64,000 nucleotides of DNA from Pyronema omphalodes. Lineage: Eukaryota > Ascomycota > Pezizomycetes > Pezizales > Pyronemataceae. Below the pieces are notes generated by a model. The model was not told the origin of the DNA and searched no databases. It saw only the letters and a list, made by a program, of their open reading frames with translations. The position numbers were made by a program, and so were the translations under genes. Of this stretch, positions 12,447 through 21,445 are shown piece after piece (positions within the stretch are counted from its first letter, which is position 1; each line of letters opens with the position of its first letter). The stretch lies in the NCBI GenBank assembly GCA_024516155.1, contig JAJJXM010000029.1, positions 310,001-374,000 on the forward strand. The letters are read 5' to 3'.

Positions 12447-13550
12447 GACCTCCCAACCGTATAGCCAGTTTTCCGGGTAAAATAGTAAACCAGGTAAACT
12501 GAACTGACAATTCACAGTTAGTTGGTGCAGTTTTGGTGTCCCGGATACGTAGTTGGTTCAGTTTTGAGGGTTCCATAGAACCAGGTAGCTGTAGTGTACT
12601 GATTGTACTGATTGAACTGACTCGGTAAACAGTTTACTGGTTGTCAGATACAAACCAGTTGAACCAATTAACTCGTTGACTACCGCGCAGAAGAATAAAT
12701 AGCCAAACCCATGCATGGAGAATCATAGACAGCCAAACCAGTGCAAATATTGTACCGAAACCTCGTTTGAACGCACCTCTGCTGGCCCGAATCCTCCTAT
12801 ATATCTCGCCTAGACTATTTTCTCTTGACCTACAGAACTCGACCATACCTTACACTGCCATTTCTCTCCAACCACCTACAATGAGTTCCGTTACCAGCGG
12901 CCTCTCCTCTATACCACCTGGCTTCAATACCCCGCTAGAACCCCAACAATGCTCTGAAGATACGGCCACAGGTAGCCCCACGCAGCCGGACGAGTATGCT
13001 GATTACTGTACTCTGAGGCTGGAGACAGCACTTGGGGATGGTCCTTCTGCCGTTGAGTGGTGGTGTGAGCCCCGGAAATGGGCCAGGTTTCCCAAACTTT
13101 GCAAAATGGCTGTCGAAGTACTGCTGTCTATTCCCCCAATGAGCGCCGAGCCCGAGCGGCTGTTCTCCGAATGCAAGAAGATCATTATATCGGACTGCCA
13201 TTCAATGCAGGCAGATACTCTGGAAGCCATCGAGGGGCTCAAGAGCTTCAATCGTGGGCGTCAGTTGTGATTTCGGCGACCCAATTGGGATAGAATTTTG
13301 TTATATATGCACGGAATAATATTTATTGCCCCTTCATAAACCGGTTCCTCTGGACAAACCAGTTTTCGCAGTTTTAAACAGTTCACCTGGTTTGCCAAGC
13401 CTTGCATTCAGTTAACTGGTTTTCGCAGTTTAACCAGTTTATACTACTGGCAGTAAACTAAACTGGGTCGCCGTACAGATCTCATATTCCAACAGTCCAT
13501 ACAGTCCGTTTTGGTCGTCATTTTGAACTGGTTTGTACGACTGGGAGGTC
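12447..13550 (+). mobile_element. Non-autonomous hAT-like element B
   Basis: A 1104-bp element with the same GACCTCCCA-type terminal inverted repeats as A and C. It holds one intact open frame for a hAT dimerisation domain (12881-13270) and lacks the BED zinc finger and the RNase-H-like catalytic core. A-A-C-T-G-G-T-rich subterminal motifs (ccagtt / aactgg) recur many times near both ends, as often seen for hAT transposase binding sites. Its left flank in the array unit is deleted relative to units 1 and 2. Confidence 0.75.
12881..13270 (+). CDS. hAT transposase remnant: C-terminal dimerisation domain only
   Basis: A 129-residue open frame inside element B, starting at the Met of MSSVTSGLSS. 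Upstream in-frame Met codons exist (12767), but this start corresponds to a short N-terminus joined to the C-terminal region. Residues about 55-120 match the hAT family dimerisation pattern: EWWCEPRKWARFPKLCKMAVE, then LLSIPPMSAEPERLFSECKK and a closing DTLEAIEGLKSF. The catalytic DDE residues and BED finger are absent, so it cannot transpose by itself. It could at most bind an intact hAT transposase, which is inference. The sister copy in element C has a stop and a frameshift, so long-term selection on this frame is doubtful. Confidence 0.6.
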   Translation: MSSVTSGLSSIPPGFNTPLEPQQCSEDTATGSPTQPDEYADYCTLRLETALGDGPSAVEWWCEPRKWARFPKLCKMAVEVLLSIPPMSAEPERLFSECKKIIISDCHSMQADTLEAIEGLKSFNRGRQL

Positions 13551-15452
13551 TTTTCTGTTGTACTGATGTGTTTGATGGGTCTGTAATGATGTCGGTGATG
13601 ATTTAAGCTTGGATAGATGTAGGAAACCAGAAATGCGGTGTACTGTTGAATAAAGTGCGGCTCGTTGTGCACGTGGTGTTGTTGGCTGGGGCAGTCTGCG
13701 AATTTCGTTGACTCAGCAGCCAGCTAGAGCCGCGCTGGCACAGGATTTCTGATCACGAGCTTTAAAATATTGATCAGCGTGAACGCAGTTTCAAGCCACG
13801 CCTCAGTGCCTACCTTATTATCGAAAATCAAAACTGAAAATACAGTATTTTTAGGCTGATCTGTGAAGTTAATTTGGTCGATTTGTTAAATATTTCGTTG
13901 AATATATAGGTACATACGATGTGGCTGATTGGGCCTTGCCACGTGATTCCAAACCCTCCGCCGTGCGAGTCTCTCGTTTGCATGCAACGCCCATTCTTTC
14001 TCCACTCCATCCCCAAACTCACCTTCTGTTCATCACCATCCTCAACAATTCATCGCACCGGCGACACTGCCCCTCACTCGGCACTACGTTACATCACTGA
14101 TCACTCGATTCATCACGTGTCTTGAATCCTGTTTTATGCGACAACGCATTCCCAAATCTCCGTTTTGAATCTCTCAAGACATCCACGCGTCGACTATGAG
14201 GCGTCTCTTTTCTCCCCGGAACCCGAATTGGTTTTGAAGCTTCGGAAACACTACTCGATGAGTGTTTTTTCACGCCTGATAGAGAAGAGGTTAGTCATCG
14301 CCGTGCACATTATGCATCGATCAAATCAGACGGGTCCTAATCTTCCGAAGCGTTTAGTTAAGTCGACGAAATTTGTCAATAACAACAACCCGGCTTCGTT
14401 CGTCCGGTCTTGGGTTGGATTGGTAACTACTCATCCCCCCCCCCCCCCCCCCTTTCCCCCAGCGTCCGCAATGAAGGGCTAATTAACTCAGAACAGCCAA
14501 TCCACAGATTAACCAGCGACTCTTCCACCGAGAACCTCTGCAACGGACCTGCGTCAATCTGCACAAATCCCGATCGACTTGATGCACCGGATGCCCTTCG
14601 TCGAGGACCGAGATCACGAAATTCCGCGCATTGCGGGTTTCGGGTCTTGCTCCTCGCCGCTCCATCTTCTCGTTAATCCTACTTAGGAAACGTGGTCCTC
14701 TGTTTCTTGACCCGAGGATCATCTTTGTCAATCACACTTGTGATCCCGTGACGCACCCCGTGCTTGTGCTGCTTCTTGTGATTATGTAAGTGATATCTAT
14801 TTTTGCGATTCCTTTTTGCTTTGATTGGTCAGCTGATAGTTTGTGTCTCTAAAGCCAACCGTATGGACTTTTTGGGGGTTTTCAAGGAGGCCAAGAGCTT
14901 CAATACTCTTCTCTTCGGTTTTCTTGGCCACATACCCAGAGTAGTCACCACTGTAGGACTGTTGAGGTCGGTTGGAACTCATATCTCATTCGGAAATGGG
15001 TGTTCTTGGTTGCGGGATGGGTTTGTCATTACAGAATGAGAAGGATTATAGTAATGAAGACTGCTTGTTGTTTTGTTTTGTTGTATTCTTTTCTGTTTTG
15101 TTTTTTATCTTGATTTATTTGCCTCCTTCGACTATGGGGGAAGAACACGCTGGTCGCTTCGCATGTAAATCAAATAAAATGCTCTTTTTAAATTTCTTAA
15201 CCAAGACAGAACAGGCGCGCTCTCGGCTGTAAATACCATGAAACCAAAACCAAACCTGCAATAAACCCCATAATAAACGAACCCCCAGCTGTTGGGCGGA
15301 GCAATGCAAAACATCTTCACGATTTCCGGGTCTGGAAGCCCTGCTGAGATAGTTGCCCTCGTTACTTGCAATATCAATTATTCCACCCCTCCCCTATGTA
15401 GCAACACCGCAGTCCTTGCCCCTTGCCAAAAAACTGGAATGCTATATATGCA

Positions 15453-16555
15453 GACCTCCCAACCGTATAGCCAGTTTACCGGGTAAAATAGTAAACCAGG
15501 TAAACTGAACTGGAAGTTCACAGTTGGTGCAGTTTTGGTATCCCGGATACGTAGTTGGTTCAGTTTTCAGGGTTCCATAGAACCAGGTAACTGTAGTGTA
15601 CTGATTGTACTGATTGAACTGACTCGGTAAACAGTTTACTGGTTGTCAGATACAAACCAGTTGAACCACCTCGTTGACTACCACGCAGAAGAATAAATAG
15701 CCAAACCCATGCATGGAAAATCATAGACAGCCAAACCAGTGCAAATATTGTACCGAAACCTTGTTTGAACGCACCTCTGCTGGCCCGAATCCTCCTATAT
15801 ATCTCGCCTAGACTATTTTCTCTTGACCTACAGAACTCGACCATACCTTACACTGCCATTCCTCTCCACCCACCTACAATGACTTCCGTTACCAGCGGCC
15901 TCTCCTCCATACCACCTGGCTTCAATACCCCGCTAGAACCCCAATAATGCTCTGAAGATACGGCCACAGGTAGCCCCATGCAGCCGGACGAGTATGTTGA
16001 TTACTGTACTCTGAGGCTGGAGGCGGCACTTGGGGATGGTCCTTCTGCCATTGAGTGGTGGTGTGAGCCCCGGAAATGGGCCAGGTTTCCCAAACTTTGC
16101 AAAATGGCTGTCGAAGTACTGCTGTCTATTCCCCCAATGAGCGCCGAGCCCGAGCGGCTGTTTTCCGAATGCAGAAGATCGTTTTATCGGACTGCCATTC
16201 AATGCAGGCAGATACTCTGGAAGCCATCGAGGGGCTCAAGAGCTTCAATCGTAGGCGTCAGTTGTGATTTCGGCGACCCAATTAGGATAGAATTTTGTTA
16301 TATATGCACGGAATAATATTTATTGCCCCTTCATAAACCAGTTCCTCTGGACAAACCAGTTTTCGCAGTTTTAAACAGTTCACCTGGTTTGCCAAGCCTT
16401 GCATTCAGTTAACTGGTTTTCGCAGTTTAACCAGCCTATATTACTGATAGTAAACTGAACTGGGTCGCCGTACGTCAGCTCTCATATTCCAACAGTCCCT
16501 ACAGTCCGTTTTGGTCGTCATTTTAAACGTTACTGGTTTGTACGACTGGGAGGTC
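15453..16555 (+). mobile_element. Non-autonomous hAT-like element C
   Basis: A 1103-bp element nearly identical to B, with the same terminal inverted repeats and the same flanking deletion. This shows that B and C were copied with the surrounding array unit rather than inserted independently. Confidence 0.75.
15879..16267 (+). pseudogene. Broken hAT dimerisation-domain frame in element C
   Basis: This is the counterpart of 12881-13270, disabled by a CAA-CAA to CAA-TAA-type nonsense change near 15945 and by a one-base loss near 16172 (cagaagatc against caagaagatc). The remaining fragments still spell MAVEVLLSIPPMSAEPERLF. It is a decayed copy with no function expected. Confidence 0.65.
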
Positions 16556-16919
16556 TTTTCTGTTGTACTGATGTGTTTTATGGGTCTGTAATGATGTCGG
16601 TGATGATTTTAGCTTGGATAGATGTAGGTTACCAGAAATGCGGTGTACTGTTGAATAAAGTGCGGCTCGTTGTGCACGTGGCGTTGTTGGCTGGGGCAGT
16701 CTGCGAATTTCGTTGACTCAGCAGCCAGCTAGAGCCGCGCTGGCACAGGATTTCTGATCACGAGCTTTAAGATATTGATCAGCGTGAACGCAGTTTCAAG
16801 CCACGCGTCAGTGCCTACTTTATTACTGAAAATCGAAATTCAAAACACAGTATTTTTAAGCTAATCTGTCAAGTTAATGTGGTCGATTTGTGAAATATTT
16901 CGTTGAATATATATGTAGG

Positions 16920-18185
16920 TACATACGATGCGGCTGACTGAGCCTTGACACGTGACTCCGGCCCTCCGCCGAGTCGCTCGTTTGCATGCATCAGTTCTTC
17001 TTTCTCCACTCCGTCTCCCAAACTCACGCTCTGTTCATCGCCATCCTCAACAATTAATCGCACCAGCGACACTGCCCCTCACTCGACACTACTTTACATC
17101 ATTCATCACTCGATTTATCACGTGCCTTGAATCCTGTTCTATGCGACAACGCTCTTTCAAATCTCCGTTTTGAATCTCTCAAGACATCCACGCGTCGACT
17201 ATGATGAGTCGATGTCATCTCCGCGAACTGAATCGGTTTCGAAGCTTCGGAAACACTACTCGATGAGTGTTTCTTCACACCTGATAGAGCAAAGGTTAGT
17301 CATCGCCGTGCACATTATGCATCGATCAAATCAGACGGGTCCTAATCTTTCGAAGCGTTTAGTTAAGTCGACGAAATTTGTCAATAACAACAAGCCGGCT
17401 TTGTCTGTCCGCTCTGGGTTGGATTGGTAACTACTCACCACCCCCCCCCCCCCCCTCCCCCAGCGTCCGCAATGAAAGCCTAACTAACTCAGAACAGCCG
17501 ATCCACAGACTAACCAGCGACTCTTCCACCGAGACTCTCTGCGACGGACTTGCGTTGATCTTGACAAGCCCGATCGACGTCGTACGCCGGATAGCCTTCC
17601 GCCGAGGACCGAGATCACGAAATTCCGCGCATTGCGGGTTTCGGGTCTTGCTCCTCGCCGCTCCATCTTCTCGTTAATCCTACTTAGGATAACCCCGGGA
17701 TCGTTTTTAATCACACTTGTGATCCTGTGATGCACCCGGTGCTTGTGCTTCTTCTTGTGATTATGTAAGTGCTATTTGTTTTTGCGATTCCTTTTTGCTT
17801 TGATTGGCCTAGCTAATAGTCTGTGTCTCTAAAGCCAACTACATGGACTCTCAAAATGCTTGACTGGGTTTCTGGCTTATCGGAGGAGGCCAAGAGCATC
17901 AACGTTCTTCGGCTTGCCTCAACCACATACCCAGAGCAGTGTAGGACTCTGTCGAGTTCGGGTGTAACTCCTACCTCATTCGGAAATGCGGGTTCTTTGT
18001 TCCGGGATGATTTCGTCATAACAGAATGAGAAGGATTACAGTAATGAAGAACGCTTGTTGTTTTGTTTTTTGTATTGTTTTCTGTTTTTTTATTGATGTA
18101 TGTGATTACCCCCGATTATGGGGGAAGAACACGCTGGTCACTTCGCATGTCAATAAAACAAATGCTATTTTTAGATTTTGCAAAA
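16920..18185. repeat. Array unit 5 (truncated)
   Basis: Last unit, about 1.27 kb. It stops shortly after the gggaagaacacgctggtc block, and similarity to other units is lost near 18185. It has the alternative middle segment (atgcttgactgggtttctggcttatcgg, 17857-17884) shared only with unit 1. The outer units thus keep an older version that the inner units have lost. Confidence 0.75.
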
Positions 18186-21100
18186 CATTTCCGACCCTCA
18201 TTTTTTTGCCGTGAAGATTTTTATCGTTTGTGTACATACATCGTAAAAGCACACCTGAATAGTGCTGATCGTATCATCGTACATACAAGTTTGCCCTTGC
18301 TCAAAGCCGTAATTTCACTATTAAAATAATGCAGATCTCGTGCTTGCACTTTCTCATGACAGAGTTCTAGAGTTCGAAATTTACCCTTTTTGGTTCGCAT
18401 GACGAAAACCGGCATAACGTAGCTTGGAAAATTAATCTCGATGTGGGGTTAATACATACAGATATTTGCCCCTGCGTAGAAAAGGTAACGTGTAATGGAG
18501 TCGCTTCTCGTAGCTGGGGATGTCGTACGTCAGAAGGAAAAGGAAGGCGGTTTGAAATATACATGTCATATTTGGTGGGCTAATAGCCACGAGATGTGAA
18601 TGCTAAGATGCAGGGTATCTGAAGACTTGGAAGTAAGAACTAAACTCGTTCCCTTGTCGTAGGGAGGATTCTGTATAATTCACAGCCGACGTGCATGTAT
18701 GTGACGTGGAAGCGGTAACGGCGGCAATAATGAGAAGGGCAGACTGCCTACGCATCTTGCATTTGTGGTGCTTAATTCATGGAATATGCATACATGCATA
18801 TTTATATGAATGCATTCAAAAATAGAAACCGTGATACTAGCCCTGAAATTCGTCTCGTACGTTATCTGAAGCTGATGGTTTTTCGAACTGCTCGCATGCG
18901 CAGTTGCAAAGCCTCCTCTATTACGAGTTGACTCCCAAAGCTACTAGCTTTTTATACAACTTATCACTAGCAAATGCCTTCCTTCTTAATCATTCATCAT
19001 CCTTCCCCTCAGTTCATCGCATAAGCAACATGCACTCTCACTGGAGACCTTTAGACACTATGTGTCACTCGTGTTGCACTGCAGCTTCCTGCTTCCCCTC
19101 ATTTTCAAAGTATCGTCGTACCGTGAACTGTTATTTCTTTTTTACTAAATCAGTCTTACTCTGGAAGTATTTTCTTGACTGTTTGATTAGTTCTCCGCGC
19201 TGTGCGTGCGGATCGAGATCAAAGGTCCGTGACACTTCACGGTGATGCTAATAGCTAACTATGTAGTTTCACTAACTCCCTGAAGCTAGAGAATTAAATT
19301 ACCTGCCGCTTCATCCCACATCAGAACCTCATACACGACTATAGTCCACAGTATCGACATTCCACCAAAAAAGTGAGCCTCATAACACTACACGACGATA
19401 CTGGGTACATATTGAATTTGGCTAACCCCTAGAATGCTTGTTCGCAGTTCAGCTTTCGTTTCGTCCTTCTCCTCAGCTATACCTAATTCATCTTGAGTTC
19501 TACGCCTGAATTTCGAGCTCGCATCCGGTGCCAAAAAGCTAAGATACCTAGGAAGGTCTGTTTGTTTGTAACGAAGATATACGAGTTCCTTGTTACCCCC
19601 GTTATTTATTGAGGCTTACTCGAGATCTTCTGTTACTATTCAACAGCAAAAATCGCCTTCAAATCACCTTTTTGTGATAGGTATATATGTTGAATTTCTA
19701 CTGAAGAGTGATCATAGATGGAGCCGATGAAAAACAACAGAGGCAGGCACTCGCGGCTGATGGAACGGCATATGAGAAGGTTAAGAGTGATTAAATATAG
19801 AAAGTTAGAAGGAGCGAGGAGGACGGAATAATATGGTTGTTCTTGCTTGATGTGAAGGATTTGGAAGTTAGGATGGTACCGTAGCGATTTCGGAAATGTT
19901 TAGAGTGCTGGGTTATTCATAGGGGTCGTCAGAAAGATTTATGAAAGTGAGAATGAAGAAACTGAAAATAGGCTGACAACCATGTGTAATCTATATTGAT
20001 TTCGAATGGTATAAAGATCGGAATTAGAAGGCTTGCAAAAAATCCACATAGCGAAGTGGACACTGAAACGGGGGCAATTTCCCGATACGCACGCAAAACT
20101 CCGATAATATGATCATGGCACCCCACGAAAGATGACTACATTTTCGGGCAACTGCGCTTAATAAAGATAATCTACAAGATCCAAGTGTATTGGCCGTGAG
20201 CCATGTTAAAACAAACCACCACAATTAGACGCCACAACATCATAACGCCACCACCAGCCATATACAGAAACCGTCTGCTAACCAATCGCAATTGGATTTT
20301 GGAGAAATCCATGCCCAATAATAGTTATAAACAGTTGTGGTAACAGACATATGACGTTGATAGTCTTCAATTTTCGGTCTGCATGATATATGTGGAAGAT
20401 CTCAGCTTAGCAGTTTTCCTCCACTGCATGTGTTTACTTTGCACCGTACGATTTTGTTGGAGGTTTTGTCAAATAACTTCACACACCTCCTTCTCGCTTC
20501 CATATTCATTAAAAATAGCCACCTCTCGTCAACGCCAGGCTTATACGAAGACGCCAAATAGTGGGTCCGCTTATTCGCTTCGAGGAACAGTCCGCGGAGT
20601 CCGTTCTTAACATCGCTGATACATAGCGCCTTGTGCTAAGCCAAAACCCTAATGTAACTCTAACCCTAGATTCTAACCACGGCTCCGACTCCTTGATTCG
20701 AAGCCAAAGTGGGGAAACATCGTCTTGGCAGACCTTCTCACGTCAGAAATTACCCTTTCATTGGGGTTTATCCCCACGAACCCTTTTTGGAGAAGTGCAT
20801 TTTCACAATCTTATGTCATTGAATGGCTTACATCTCCCCAGGTATAGAGTTTTCCGTAGGAAATGTATACCTTGAACGATTGGCATCTGAATGGTCCATC
20901 CAACGGTTTCCAGTATACGGAATCCACAGAGATACAGTTCATAGATTAAAGACATTATTCCAGTTTTCCAGTTAGTAGGTAATTCCGTATAAGGTTTCTT
21001 GTTTAGAACACAATATACTTCAACTAATAATCCAAGTAAGGCTCTGTAAAAGCGAAACATTATGGATCTGTTCTGGAACAGCAATCCTCCGCTGACTGGC

Positions 21101-21289
21101 GTTACGCCCACCTAGTATATTGTTTCAACGCATAATATCTCCTACCTATGACATCATCAGCTGATATTCATCTCTCGGTCGTCACCAAATGTAATGCATG
21201 GTCTTAGTTAATGCAGTTTAACTGATGCACAATTTCTAAAACTTTAACTCTACTATCCAGTGAAGCCCATCTATAAAACCTACTGCACC
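18186..21289. other. Gene-poor intergenic stretch
   Basis: About 3.1 kb between the repeat array and the secreted-precursor gene. The longest frames (18904-19245 forward, 20803-21111 reverse) show no signal peptide, domain or convincing splice sites. A short inverted repeat, tatacggaat and its inverse about 60 bp apart (near 20917-20985), could be a decayed miniature element or a chance hairpin. A ccctaa-like patch (20641-20670) is too irregular to call telomeric. Confidence 0.5.
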
Positions 21290-21299
21290 GCCCATATTG

Positions 21300-21420
21300 G
21301 CTTGACATCAGCTTCAACAACATTAGCTTCAAGAACACCAGCTTCAAGAACACCAGCTTCAAGAACATCAGCTTCAACAGCACCAGCTTAAATAACACCA
21401 GATTAAACAACATCGGCTTC
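21300..21420. promoter_or_regulatory. 15-bp tandem repeats in the promoter/leader of the secreted-precursor gene
   Basis: About eight 15-bp units based on acaccagcttcaaga fill 21300-21420 and end 25 bp before the start codon at 21446. They probably fall in the core promoter or 5' leader. Units differ at single positions, as expected of an ageing minisatellite. Confidence 0.7.
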
Positions 21421-21445
21421 AATCAAACAATCGTTATCCGCAATC

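Larger units (their letters stand above)
10901..13910. repeat. Array unit 3 (with 1.1-kb hAT element)
   Basis: Third unit, 3.01 kb. The roughly 500 bp between ctatatatg and the hAT element, present in units 1 and 2, is missing here. About 11380-11640 looks essentially identical to unit 5 at 17390-17670, closer than to its neighbours. Confidence 0.8.
13911..16919. repeat. Array unit 4 (with 1.1-kb hAT element)
   Basis: Fourth unit, 3.01 kb. It shares with unit 3 the deletion left of the hAT element, so the two derive from one deleted ancestor. Its 14985-15145 segment resembles unit 2 (8780-8945) more than unit 3, which suggests exchange between copies. Confidence 0.8.
4870..18185. repeat. Tandem array of about 3-kb direct repeats
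   Basis: A head-to-tail array covers 13.3 kb. The landmark tacatacc/gatgcggctgactg recurs at 5061, 7743, 10901, 13911 and 16920, a spacing of 2682, 3158, 3010 and 3009 bp. A partial unit tail (about 4870-5060) precedes it, and the last unit stops near 18185. Every unit repeats the same ordered blocks: the cacgtgact landmark, the gcgacactgcccctcact block, an aagccggcttcgt block, a C tract, a cattgcgggtttcggg block, an intron-like gtaagtgatatc...gctaatag segment, a gggaagaacacgctggtcgc block, the tgcaaacatcttcccaattt block, and a gctagagccgcgctgg block. No long open frame is conserved across units, so the array is probably non-coding or decayed. It contains no rRNA that I recognise. Confidence 0.9.

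Noticed and set aside
18904..19245. 113-residue Cys-containing frame as a possible effector
   Set aside because: No signal peptide, no repeated spacing of the Cys residues and no splice signals; isolated in gene-poor DNA.
20641..20670. Interstitial telomere-like ccctaa patch
   Set aside because: Units are interrupted (ccctaatgtaactctaaccctagattctaacc) and too few to distinguish from chance AT-rich DNA.
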